Origin: Pontimonas sp.
Lineage (GTDB): Bacteria > Actinomycetota > Actinomycetes > Actinomycetales > Microbacteriaceae
NCBI GenBank assembly: GCA_021741945.1
Contig: JAIOWV010000053.1
Location: 1 to 8,442 of the forward strand
Direction: 5' to 3'
Length of the DNA: 8,442 bases
The notes below the pieces were generated by a model. That model did no database searches. It had not been told where the DNA came from and worked only from the letters and a program-made list of their open reading frames with translations. Shown one piece after another: positions 1 through 6,891 of the stretch (position 1 is the stretch's first letter; every line of letters begins with the position of its first letter). The position numbers and the translations under genes were made by a program.

Positions 1-1057
1 CCTGCTCCTCGGGGAGCAACCAGGACTCCTCAGGGTTCTCAGCAGAAGCCGCCGGTTCATCCGCCTCGCTTGCCCCGCCAACGGGTGCGACTGGCTCGCT
101 CTTGCGCTGGCGAGACTCATCAAAACCAGCAGCAATAACGGTCACGCGAACTTCATCCCCGAGTGAGTCGTCGATCACAGCACCGAAAATGATGTTGGCA
201 TCGGGGTGGACAGCCTCTTCGACAAGTTTGGCGGCGTCGTTGATTTCATAGAGACCGAGGTTCGAGCCACCCTGAATGGAGAGCAGGACGCCTTGGGCGC
301 CCTCAATGCTCGACTCGAGCAGAGGTGAGGCAACCGCAAGCTCCGCGGCCTTGACTGCGCGGTCAGCGCCTCGGGCCGAGCCAATTCCCATAAGGGCGGT
401 CCCCGCGTCCTGCATGACCGATTTCACATCGGCAAAGTCGAGGTTGATGAGCCCCGGAGTGGTGATCAAGTCGGTAATTCCCTGCACACCCGCGAGGAGA
501 ACGTGATCAGCCGTCTCAAAGGCTTCCAGCATGCTGATCGTCCGGTCTGAAATCTCGAGGAGCCGATCGTTGGGCACAACAATCAGAGTGTCCACCTCAT
601 CCTTGAGGGCTTGAACACCGACTTCGGCCTGGGACATCCGGCGTTTTCCTTCAAACCCAAAGGGCTTGGTCACGATGCCGACGGTCAGAGCGCCAATCGA
701 CTTAGCAATGCGAGCAACCACAGGTGCGCCACCGGTGCCCGTGCCGCCACCCTCGCCCGCTGTGACGAAGACCATGTCGGCTCCAGCCAGCGCCTGCTCA
801 ATCTCTTCCTGGTGGTCCTCTGCGGCCCGACGTCCGACCTCCGGGTCAGCACCAGCACCGAGCCCACGAGTGAGCTCGCGACCCACATCAAGCTTCACGT
901 CGGCATCGCTCATCAGAAGTGCCTGGGCGTCAGTGTTGATGGCGATGAATTCTACGCCGCGCAACCCTCGATCAATCATGCGATTGACTGCGTTGACACC
1001 GCCACCTCCGACACCCACCACTTTGATGACTGCGAGGTAATTGTGTTGACCGGACAC
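1..1057 (-). CDS. ftsZ: Cell division protein FtsZ, 3' end outside window
   Basis: FtsZ is the tubulin-like GTPase that polymerises at midcell into the Z-ring and recruits the divisome. 352 codons are visible. The N-terminus MSGQHNYLAVIKVVGVGGGG (1-20) holds the first glycine-rich nucleotide loop. The tubulin signature GGGTGTGGAPVV is at about 103-114, the NDRLLEISD segment at about 163-171, and the T7 catalytic loop NLDFADVKSVM at about 205-215. The globular domain ends near residue 312. An acidic, Ala/Pro/Glu-rich linker follows, and the gene then leaves the window, so the conserved C-terminal peptide is not seen. I chose the GTG at 1057-1055 because no ATG lies upstream in frame, a good Shine-Dalgarno sits 5 nt before it, and MSxxxNYLAVIKVVG is the usual actinobacterial start. 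It is the last gene of the cluster in view, behind ftsQ with its own leader. Nothing looks degenerate. Confidence 0.98.
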   Translation of the reverse strand, partial: MSGQHNYLAVIKVVGVGGGGVNAVNRMIDRGLRGVEFIAINTDAQALLMSDADVKLDVGRELTRGLGAGADPEVGRRAAEDHQEEIEQALAGADMVFVTAGEGGGTGTGGAPVVARIAKSIGALTVGIVTKPFGFEGKRRMSQAEVGVQALKDEVDTLIVVPNDRLLEISDRTISMLEAFETADHVLLAGVQGITDLITTPGLINLDFADVKSVMQDAGTALMGIGSARGADRAVKAAELAVASPLLESSIEGAQGVLLSIQGGSNLGLYEINDAAKLVEEAVHPDANIIFGAVIDDSLGDEVRVTVIAAGFDESRQRKSEPVAPVGGASEADEPAASAENPEESWLLPEEQ

Positions 1058-1062
1058 CGGTA

Positions 1063-1070
1063 CTCCCTTT
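1063..1070 (-). promoter_or_regulatory. Ribosome binding site of ftsZ
   Basis: The minus strand reads AAAGGGAG, then a 5-nt spacer, then GTG. It is a strong Shine-Dalgarno and decides the ftsZ start at a GTG rather than an ATG. Confidence 0.8.
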
Positions 1071-1082
1071 CGCTAAACCCTC

Positions 1083-1106
1083 AACCTCTACTTTAAGATT
1101 AGAGTT
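1083..1106 (-). repeat. Imperfect inverted repeat in ftsZ leader
   Basis: On the plus strand AACCTCTA (1083-1090) and TAGAGTT (1100-1106) are inverted copies, with one unpaired base and a 9-nt A/T-rich spacer. The repeat lies about 13 nt upstream of the ftsZ Shine-Dalgarno. It could be an operator half-site pair or a weak 5'UTR hairpin. No U-tract follows, so it is not an intrinsic terminator. Confidence 0.4.
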
Positions 1107-1202
1107 TTATTCACTTTTCCTGTGACACGAAGCTAAAGCGCAATGCCATCCACTCGGCGGAGGCTCTGGGCGTGTCGCAGAACCCAGAAAACAAAAGAAA
1201 AC

Positions 1203-2060
1203 TCAGTCCTGCTGGCGAACAACCACGCTGTCAGGCGTGGTGACATCGATGACCTGTGGTTGCCCCGTGCCGGCTGCTCTCAGCGCGGCACCAAGAACGC
1301 GGGCTTTCTCCCGAGAGCGCTCCGCGCTCCCCCAAATCACTTCGTGGGAGCTCTCCCTCATGGTGAAACGCACATCATCGAGTGTTGACGCCGTGACGCC
1401 CTCGACGCTGCCGGAAATTTCCGGAGGAAGAGCCAACAGCACCCGGGCGACGGCCTCAAAACTCGGGGAAGTACGATCGGCCTCGACCAGAATGATGGGC
1501 AGGTCGGCCGGTGGCTCGGGCTGGGACCACAGTTCCACGGCGGCCGCGTCCACCACAATGAAAAGCCCGCCGCGCGAGACAGCCCCGAGCGCTTGGCGCT
1601 CATTCAGAATGATGACGAGCGTCCCCGGGGGTTCAATTCGCGTTTCAAAGGCCTGAATTACCCGAATCGACTTGAGTGCTGTGGCAACGCGGTCATTACT
1701 GATGCGGGCGAGCGGCTCGCCATAAAGGCCAGACAACGCTTCTTGAATCTCTTCTTCCGACACTGTGGTTGAGCCTTCAACCTGGACGTCGCGCAGAGCG
1801 AGCGCGGGAGAAAGCACCAAAACAACAGTGGCCAGAACGACCACAGCGATACTCGCCAGGGACGCAGCCCAGACACGCCTTCGGTGCCTCGTAGCTTGCG
1901 TAAACCCCTTGAACTCCGCCTTCTCCGCCTTCTGGCGACGTTTTGTGGCTTCTCGTGCAACCGCCTGAGCTTTGGCCGGGCGACGCGGACCGCCACCGGA
2001 GCGCGGCGTCGGTTGCTTCTTCGAAGAAAAATCGTCAGGGCGTCGCATGCTGGCTCTCAT
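1203..2060 (-). CDS. ftsQ: Cell division protein FtsQ/DivIB
   Basis: FtsQ is a bitopic membrane protein linking early and late divisome proteins, with FtsB and FtsL as partners. At 285 aa it is about normal for actinobacteria. Residues 1-62 form a very basic, Ala/Lys/Arg-rich cytoplasmic tail. One membrane helix follows at about 64-86 (VWAASLASIAVVVLATVVLV). The POTRA domain comes next at about 88-155 (LRDVQVEGSTTVSEEEIQEA and PPGTLVIILNERQALGAV). The FtsQ beta domain ends with VIWGSAERSREKARVL (about 241-256) and VIDVTTPDSVVVR. The gene overlaps the murC 3' end by 26 nt. An alternative ATG four codons inside (2048-2046) has a similar weak GAGAG-type Shine-Dalgarno and would also be plausible. 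No sign of decay. Confidence 0.95.
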   Translation of the reverse strand: MRASMRRPDDFSSKKQPTPRSGGGPRRPAKAQAVAREATKRRQKAEKAEFKGFTQATRHRRRVWAASLASIAVVVLATVVLVLSPALALRDVQVEGSTTVSEEEIQEALSGLYGEPLARISNDRVATALKSIRVIQAFETRIEPPGTLVIILNERQALGAVSRGGLFIVVDAAAVELWSQPEPPADLPIILVEADRTSPSFEAVARVLLALPPEISGSVEGVTASTLDDVRFTMRESSHEVIWGSAERSREKARVLGAALRAAGTGQPQVIDVTTPDSVVVRQQD

Positions 2061-3450
2061 CCCATGCTCGCTTCGTTGCCAACAACTGCGGAACGATTTG
2101 ATAAAGGTCGCCGGTGGACATCGTCAGGACGATGTCGCCGGGTTGCGCAAGCGCGACCGCCCTCTCGCACGCCCTCGTCCAGTCCGGTTCGTAATCGAAG
2201 GAATACCCGGGGGGCACCTTCTGCAGGATGAGATCCGTGGTGACGCCCTCGATGGGGTCCTCCCTCGAGCCGAAGATGTCGAGAAAAATAGTGTGGTCGC
2301 TGCCTGCAGCAAACGCTGCAGCAAGCTCTGCAGCCATGTACTGGGTCCTGGAGAACAAGTGCGGCTGGAACATTGTGATGACGCGTCCGGTTCCGACGAC
2401 CGCCCGGGCGGTTTCCAGCGCTGCAGCGACCTCCGTCGGGTGGTGCGCGTGATCGTCAAAGAATCGAACGCCACCAATCTCCCCGTGGAACTGGAATCTG
2501 CGATCTGCACCGCTAAAACCGCCCACCGCATCCGCCGCTTCGGCCAGGGAGAGACCAGCGTCAACCAACATCCCAGCCACGCCGACCGCGTTGAGAGCAT
2601 TGAGGCGACCCGGAACCGCCAGCACAATCTCGGCCTGCTCACCGGCGTAGACAATCTGCGCGCGGGCAACGGGTGCGGGATCGACACTAACGATGTGAAA
2701 GTCAGCTTCTAAGGAGAACCCGTACGTCTTCACCGAAGAGAGATCAGACAGTCGGGTGGCCAATTCGCGCGTACCCTCATCATCGGCGCACAGTACGACG
2801 CCGTGCGTGGCGGATCTCGCAAAGGCTTCAAACGCTTCATAGATTGCGTCCATTCCGCCGTAAAAATCAAGATGATCAGGTGCCACGTTCGTAATCAGCA
2901 CTGTCGAGGGGTGATAGGTCAGGAACGAACGGTCAGACTCGTCAGCTTCAATCGCGAAGAGATCCGCCTCGCCGCTCCGCGCGGAAACGCCCCACTGGCT
3001 AACCACACCGCCATTGACGAAGCCAGCGTCAATTCCCGCGCGATGGAGTGCGCTGGAAAGCATCGCGGTGGACGTTGTCTTTCCGTGAGACCCCGCCACA
3101 GCCAAAATGGTCTTGCCCCTCATTACCCACCGCAGAGCACTCGAGCGATGGATGACCGAAAGTCCCCTGGAATAAGCCTCCACCAGTTCGGGGTTCGACT
3201 CTCGCACCGCACTAGAGGCCACAACAGTGTCCGCCTCGCCTAAGTGGTCGGTGTCGTGCCCAATGAAGACGGTGATGCCGGCTTCTCGGAGCGAGGCAAC
3301 AACCTCAGAGTCGGATCGGTCTGAACCGGTAACAATCACACCCTGCTCGGCCATGACACGTGCGATACCGCTCATGCCGGAGCCAGCGATTCCAATGAAG
3401 TGGGCGCGAGAGATCTTCTCGGGAAGGTCTCCGCCGGGTAGTGGCTTCAC
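2035..3450 (-). CDS. murC: UDP-N-acetylmuramate--L-alanine ligase MurC
   Basis: MurC is the cytoplasmic ATP-dependent ligase that adds the first stem-peptide residue to UDP-MurNAc. 471 aa is full length. The N-terminal UDP-binding domain has GIAGSGMSGIA (20-30). The central ATPase domain has the P-loop AGSHGKTTS (119-127), IEADESDRSF (167-176) and PDHLDFYGG (191-199). GRLNALN is at 281-287, RRF at 317-319 and DDHAHHPTE at 332-340, and the C-terminal domain follows. The residues known to be invariant in Mur ligases are all present: K124, E168, H193, N284, N287, the Arg of RRF and the Asp of DDHAHHP. Less conserved family positions differ: L283 where GRHN has His, H334 where DDYAHHP has Tyr, A190 where NVEPDH has Glu, and STGD (446-449) for GAGD. 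The GTG start overlaps the murG stop (GTGA) and follows a GAGGA Shine-Dalgarno. I judge it catalytically competent, with unusual substitutions. Confidence 0.96.
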   Translation of the reverse strand: MKPLPGGDLPEKISRAHFIGIAGSGMSGIARVMAEQGVIVTGSDRSDSEVVASLREAGITVFIGHDTDHLGEADTVVASSAVRESNPELVEAYSRGLSVIHRSSALRWVMRGKTILAVAGSHGKTTSTAMLSSALHRAGIDAGFVNGGVVSQWGVSARSGEADLFAIEADESDRSFLTYHPSTVLITNVAPDHLDFYGGMDAIYEAFEAFARSATHGVVLCADDEGTRELATRLSDLSSVKTYGFSLEADFHIVSVDPAPVARAQIVYAGEQAEIVLAVPGRLNALNAVGVAGMLVDAGLSLAEAADAVGGFSGADRRFQFHGEIGGVRFFDDHAHHPTEVAAALETARAVVGTGRVITMFQPHLFSRTQYMAAELAAAFAAGSDHTIFLDIFGSREDPIEGVTTDLILQKVPPGYSFDYEPDWTRACERAVALAQPGDIVLTMSTGDLYQIVPQLLATKRAWDESQHATP

Positions 3451-4541
3451 GCGTCCTCACTCTCTCGCGACGACAGCGCCTCAAGCATGACTTCGACAAA
3501 CGCCTCCGTAGCTCCGGGCCGGCCAAGGCCAGCAGCACTCCTGCGCATCCGCTCGAGCGCCTTCTCATCGCCAAGCAACGGGAGAACAAATTCCCGGACT
3601 CGCTCTGGTGTGAAATCCCGATCAAGAATCAGCACGGCTGCCCCGGCAGCGAGGCTGTCAGCGGCGTTCTTTTCCTGCTCACCGTTGCCCACGGCATAAG
3701 GAACAAAGATCGCAGGCAACCCCAGTACCTGGAGCTCCGATACGGTGGCCGACCCCGCACGAGAAATCACCGCGCTGGCGGCAGCAAATGCGAGATCCAT
3801 GCGATCGCAGTATGGCAGTGCAACATATCCGGGGACAGATGGGGGCAGGGGGTTTCTAGTGCCCACAATGTGCAGAATCTGCCAACCGAGCCCAAGAATA
3901 TCCGGCACGACCTCGGCAAGGACCCTGTTGAGCGTCTGCGCGCCCTGAGAACCACCGGTGACCAGAAGGGTCTTCTTCCCAGGCTTCAAGCCAAACGCGG
4001 TGCGAGCTGCTGACGCGGTGGGTGCTGTGTCGGGATGAGTAATGCTTCTGGCCAAGGGCATTCCCAACACGGTGGCATGGGGCAACGGAGTGTGGCTGAA
4101 TGTCGTCACAACAAACCGAGTAAGCCGCGAGCCGAGTTTGTTGGCGAAACCCGGTACGGCGTTTGCCTCGTGAATGACCAGAGGCTTCCTGGTCAGCCAC
4201 GCCGCGACATAGCTTGGCGCCGAGGCGTACCCACCGAATCCGGCCACGACTTCAGCCCGGTGGCGCACAATTAGCCAGACAACCTTGCCCACGGCGATAG
4301 CGAAACGTGGCCAGAAGAGCACCGCGTTGACGCTCATCCTTCTCGGCATCGGCAGCCTTGCGGTAGTGGCGAGGGTGAATCCCGCCGCGGGGACCAGCCG
4401 CGATTCAAGCCCTTGAGCTGTGCCCACCACGAGGATGTCCGAGGGTGCGCTGTGCCCCTGCCGCACGAGTTCGTTGGCCACGGCGAGCAAGGGGTTGACG
4501 TGGCCGGCGGTGCCACCGCCCGCCAGTAGAACTCGAGTCAT
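3447..4541 (-). CDS. murG: UDP-GlcNAc:lipid I N-acetylglucosaminyltransferase MurG
   Basis: MurG is the peripheral membrane GT28 transferase that converts lipid I to lipid II on the cytoplasmic face. 364 aa is the usual length. The N-terminal domain shows GGGTAGHVNPLLA (8-20), GLESRLVPAAGF (44-55) and GFGGYASAPSYVAA (101-114), and HEANAVPGFANKLG (124-137) precedes the linker. The C-terminal UDP-GlcNAc domain has LLVTGGSQGAQTLN (192-205), LPYCDRMDLAFAAAS (242-256), SRAGSATVSEL (260-270) and GNGEQEKNA (285-293). All donor and acceptor loops of the family are present. The ATG start overlaps the ftsW TGA (ATGA), so it is probably translationally coupled to ftsW. An AAGGGCG stretch upstream can serve as Shine-Dalgarno. 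Nothing odd in length or motifs. Confidence 0.97.
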   Translation of the reverse strand: MTRVLLAGGGTAGHVNPLLAVANELVRQGHSAPSDILVVGTAQGLESRLVPAAGFTLATTARLPMPRRMSVNAVLFWPRFAIAVGKVVWLIVRHRAEVVAGFGGYASAPSYVAAWLTRKPLVIHEANAVPGFANKLGSRLTRFVVTTFSHTPLPHATVLGMPLARSITHPDTAPTASAARTAFGLKPGKKTLLVTGGSQGAQTLNRVLAEVVPDILGLGWQILHIVGTRNPLPPSVPGYVALPYCDRMDLAFAAASAVISRAGSATVSELQVLGLPAIFVPYAVGNGEQEKNAADSLAAGAAVLILDRDFTPERVREFVLPLLGDEKALERMRRSAAGLGRPGATEAFVEVMLEALSSRESEDA

Positions 4542-5758
4542 CGAGTGGTCGCCCTTCGTCGTGCTCGGTACTCCGTCACTGACTCAGACCCGGTTCGATT
4601 GAGAGCCATGACCAGACCAATCGCGATCAAAGACGAGAGCAATGCTGAGCCCCCCATCGACATGAAGGGCAGGGGGACGCCCAACACGGGCAGAAACTCA
4701 AGCACAACGGCGATGTTGACGAGCGCCTGACCAATAAGCCAGACCATCACACCGCCGGTAACAATTCGTGCGAAAGGGTCTTGCTGAGCACGAACCATGC
4801 GAGCCATTGCGATAGCGAGGACGACAAAAGCGGCCATCACCAACGAGGTGCCCGCGAGCCCCAACTCTTCGCCGACGATGGCAAAGATGAAGTCCGTCTC
4901 GGCTGCAGGCAACCACGACCATTTGGCTCGAGAGTTACCAAGTCCCACACCCAACAGGCCTCCCGAGCCCAGCGCAAAAGTAGAGTGAACGCTCTGCCAA
5001 CACGTGGTCAGATAATCGGCTTCGGTGCAGCCCGAGAACCAGGTCATGATGCGCGAGACACGAGAAGGGCTAATCACCGCAAAGATTGCGAGGAAGGCGC
5101 CGAGCACTCCCATCAGCGCAGCCAGGTGAGACAGGCGAATCCCTGCCAGGAAAGCAACCCCCAAAGCAATCATGGTCATGATTCCCACAGTCCCCAGGTC
5201 GCGACCGGCTACGACCAGAGCGAGCGCGACACCCACGCCCACCGCGAGCGGGCTCAGAAGCACGCGGTAGTCGTGCAGATGATCGAGGCGATTGGAAAGG
5301 ATTGCTGCCATCCAGGCGATCAACGCGACCTTCAAGATCTCTGAGGGTTGCCCACTGAAACCCGCGATGCTCACCCAGGCACGGTTGCCGCCCTCGGTAA
5401 TTCCAAACGCCGTGAAGACCAAGGCCTGAAACACCAGCGCGGCAAGGAACACCGCCGGGGTGGCCTGTTTGATTTGGATGGGCTTCAGACGAGACACCAT
5501 CAGCATCAGGGGAATACCGAGCAGTGCCCAGAGTGCTTGTCTCACGAACGTCGCGAAGAAGTTTCCGTCATTGCCCAGCGCAGAGCCGACGAAGGATGAG
5601 GAAAGGACCATCACCAAGCCAAAAACGACCAAGAACAGGACGGTCGCCACCATGACAACGTACTCACCAGATTCAGCTCGGAAGAGGCGCTTCACGCTGA
5701 CAACGGTGCGCGGTTTGCCAGCCGGCGTCGAAGAAGGCTGCCGCAGAGTTGTCGTCAC
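4538..5758 (-). CDS. ftsW: Septal peptidoglycan polymerase FtsW (SEDS family)
   Basis: FtsW is the SEDS glycosyltransferase that polymerises lipid II at the septum with its cognate class B PBP. 406 aa from the chosen start, with about ten hydrophobic helices. SEDS signatures: GGNRAWVSIAGFSGQPSEI (123-141), AGRDLGT (184-190), WQSVHSTFALGSGGLLGVGL (254-273), LPAAETDFIFAIVGEELG (283-300) with the putative catalytic Asp at 289, and PFMSMGGSALLSS (364-376). The tail is short, basic and cytoplasmic. I chose the GTG at 5758-5756 over an in-frame GTG ten codons upstream (5788), because AAAGGGGG lies 4 nt before the downstream GTG and would be coding in the longer form. The gene is followed by murG with an ATGA overlap. 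Unlike the other junctions, 125 bp separate it from the gene before it. FtsW rather than RodA follows from the dcw context. Confidence 0.95.
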   Translation of the reverse strand: MTTTLRQPSSTPAGKPRTVVSVKRLFRAESGEYVVMVATVLFLVVFGLVMVLSSSFVGSALGNDGNFFATFVRQALWALLGIPLMLMVSRLKPIQIKQATPAVFLAALVFQALVFTAFGITEGGNRAWVSIAGFSGQPSEILKVALIAWMAAILSNRLDHLHDYRVLLSPLAVGVGVALALVVAGRDLGTVGIMTMIALGVAFLAGIRLSHLAALMGVLGAFLAIFAVISPSRVSRIMTWFSGCTEADYLTTCWQSVHSTFALGSGGLLGVGLGNSRAKWSWLPAAETDFIFAIVGEELGLAGTSLVMAAFVVLAIAMARMVRAQQDPFARIVTGGVMVWLIGQALVNIAVVLEFLPVLGVPLPFMSMGGSALLSSLIAIGLVMALNRTGSESVTEYRARRRATTR

Positions 5759-5762
5759 GACG

Positions 5763-5770
5763 CCCCCTTT
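5763..5770 (-). promoter_or_regulatory. Ribosome binding site deciding the ftsW start
   Basis: The minus strand reads AAAGGGGG with a 4-nt spacer to GTG at 5758. This supports the 406-aa FtsW over the 416-aa reading that begins at 5788. Confidence 0.65.
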
Positions 5771-5788
5771 CTCACACTCAGCGCGCAC

Positions 5789-5803
5789 GGGCCCACGGGG
5801 CCC
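5789..5803. repeat. Small GC-rich hairpin upstream of ftsW
   Basis: GGGCCC-ACG-GGGCCC on the plus strand gives a 6-bp perfect stem with a 3-nt loop. It lies about 20 nt upstream of the ftsW Shine-Dalgarno. There is no T-run on either side, so it is not a rho-independent terminator. Confidence 0.4.
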
Positions 5804-5883
5804 AAGTGTCCATCTCTAAGTCTGAACCTGGTAAAGCCTTAGGGCCGATAGGGCGCGCCGGCATGTCACCAGGCCCGGGGTCG

Positions 5884-6891
5884 CTACGGGAGGGTGACAA
5901 CACCGGCGATGAGAGCCGGAGAGACATCAAAAGAGCGAGCAATTGCGATTGCGGCAAGAACAGCGGGCAAATCGTCCGGAATTGCCCACCCTGCCTCCTG
6001 AAGCTCCTCGGTTGTGGAAATCTCAAGTGCCTGGTGGGCGCGGTCATCTAGAAAAGCCCGGTCGCAGAGAATTCCTTCAACGAGGCCCAGGTCACTCATC
6101 CCGGGCGAATCAAGGCCGATTCCAATCGCCCTTGCTCCTTCAAGCACATCGGCATCCTTCACCATGTCCTCCGTGGGCCCAACGCTTCGCCGATAGATAC
6201 AGGCGTTGGTTGTGCCATCGAAGCGTGTGCCACTGGGGTTACCCGCACCATCACCCAGCGAGACCGTGAGAACCGGCCTGCGCAGCGCCTCCGGGTACCG
6301 TTGCCACCATTCCACGCCAGTCGAGCCAGCAGCAATGACCAAGGTTGTGTAGGGCTCGGGGTCACGCAAAGCATCCAGCAGCGGCGCGCTCCCCAGCCCA
6401 ACATGGCGCGCGATGCGACCATCCGCTATCAGAATGCGCGTCGCCAAGTCAGCAATTCGGGGCGCGTCAGTCTCACCCACCACGATGACCCACTGCGCTA
6501 CTACTTCCTCTTTGTCACGAACCCGCCACGCAAAATCCACATCTGACCACACCGGGACTCCAGCGTTGGCAAGGGCACGCGCAACGACATCGTCGCGCGT
6601 TATCGACGGAGACACCACAACGAGATTCGCCAGGTGGCCAAGAGCTGCCTCCACCCTCGCTTGTTCGTCGCTCGAGACGAGAACCTGGGCGCCGATGACC
6701 TCGGCTATGCGCACAACATCGTCTTGCGCTTCAGGCGCGAGGGCCAACACCTCGGCGCCGAGCTCAACCAGAGTGTCGACAACGGCAAACCCGGTGGCAT
6801 CGAGGCCCAGAACCACTACCCGGAGGCCCGACCAATCACTGTGCCAACTGGTGAGGGTGTCAAGTGAAGCGGCCATCAACGGCTGAGCCAC
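5884..6891 (-). CDS. murD: Degenerate, C-terminally truncated MurD homologue (probable pseudoenzyme)
   Basis: The gene occupies the murD slot between mraY and ftsW and resembles MurD over its first two domains: SWHSDWSGLRVVVLGLDATG (15-34), GVPVWSDVDFAWRVRDK (111-127), EGARAIGIGLDSPGMSDLGL (251-270) and CDRAFLDDR (276-284). MurD adds D-Glu to UDP-MurNAc-L-Ala and is normally about 440-510 aa; this is 335. Every catalytic element is gone. The P-loop TGTNGKTTT is replaced by VGETDAPRI (138-146), GNIG by GLGS, and ELSSYQL by AAGSTGV (187-193). The DDHLDWH/lysine region is shortened to SLGDGAGNPSG (211-221), and PHNxxN becomes PDDLPA (305-310). Glycine-loop residues of the UDP domain also changed (GLG to GLD, SPG to SPS). 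The protein stops where the Mur_ligase_C domain should begin. The frame is open throughout. Start: GTG at 6891, or ATG at 6876 overlapping the mraY stop as TGATG. Ligase activity is very unlikely; a structural or regulatory role, or slow decay, is possible. Confidence 0.88.
   Translation of the reverse strand: MAQPLMAASLDTLTSWHSDWSGLRVVVLGLDATGFAVVDTLVELGAEVLALAPEAQDDVVRIAEVIGAQVLVSSDEQARVEAALGHLANLVVVSPSITRDDVVARALANAGVPVWSDVDFAWRVRDKEEVVAQWVIVVGETDAPRIADLATRILIADGRIARHVGLGSAPLLDALRDPEPYTTLVIAAGSTGVEWWQRYPEALRRPVLTVSLGDGAGNPSGTRFDGTTNACIYRRSVGPTEDMVKDADVLEGARAIGIGLDSPGMSDLGLVEGILCDRAFLDDRAHQALEISTTEELQEAGWAIPDDLPAVLAAIAIARSFDVSPALIAGVVTLP

Larger units (their letters stand above)
1058..1202 (-). 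promoter_or_regulatory. ftsQ-ftsZ intergenic leader, likely ftsZ promoter region
   Basis: This 145-bp non-coding gap is the longest in the window; nearly all other neighbours overlap. On the minus strand it begins T-rich just after the ftsQ stop. It then becomes an A/T-rich stretch around 1083-1115 that contains the -10-like hexamer TAATCT with a poor -35. Next come an imperfect inverted repeat and two near-tandem copies of a GAGGTT/GAGGGTT motif, and finally the ribosome binding site. Separate ftsZ promoters between ftsQ and ftsZ are known in other actinobacteria such as Streptomyces and Corynebacterium, so an extra ftsZ promoter is a reasonable inference. I cannot place the start site with confidence. 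Confidence 0.45.
5759..5883 (-). other. Non-coding gap between MurD-like gene and ftsW
   Basis: 125 bp with no supportable gene, in an operon whose other wall-gene junctions overlap. I read all three minus-strand frames for remnants of the MurD C-terminal domain, such as the HR and DDSKATN segments, and saw none. It contains a small perfect hairpin (GGGCCC, 3-nt loop, GGGCCC; 5789-5803) without a T-run, and GC-rich palindromic stretches near 5854-5880. It is most simply a deletion scar from the loss of the MurD C-terminus. A cryptic ftsW promoter cannot be excluded, but no convincing -35/-10 pair is visible. Confidence 0.6.

Noticed and set aside
611..1096. Long plus-strand reading frame opposite ftsZ
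   Set aside because: It is fully antisense to a well-supported ftsZ, has no recognisable domain, and is explained by codon bias of the true gene.
1165..1188. 6-bp stem (TCTGGG/CCCAGA) with a 12-nt loop after ftsQ, considered as a terminator
   Set aside because: On the minus strand the T-rich stretch precedes rather than follows the stem, and on the plus strand A-rich sequence follows, so neither direction makes an intrinsic terminator.
2280..2340. Cluster of CTGCAG-type repeats
   Set aside because: It codes for an Ala-rich helix of MurC (AAELAAAFAAGS); the repetition follows from Ala codons.
1972..2712. 246-codon plus-strand frame opposite murC
   Set aside because: It is antisense to conserved MurC sequence; its composition is rich in Arg, Asp and His with no family resemblance.
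5788..5788. Longer FtsW from the GTG at 5788
   Set aside because: It would place the strong AAAGGGGG Shine-Dalgarno inside the coding region and has no good site of its own; the 5758 start is preferred.
5884..6891. Frameshift or sequencing error as the cause of the missing MurD motifs
   Set aside because: Around the P-loop site and the other motif sites the alternative frames do not restore GTNGKT, DHLD or HNxxN, and flanking MurD-like segments stay in one frame throughout.
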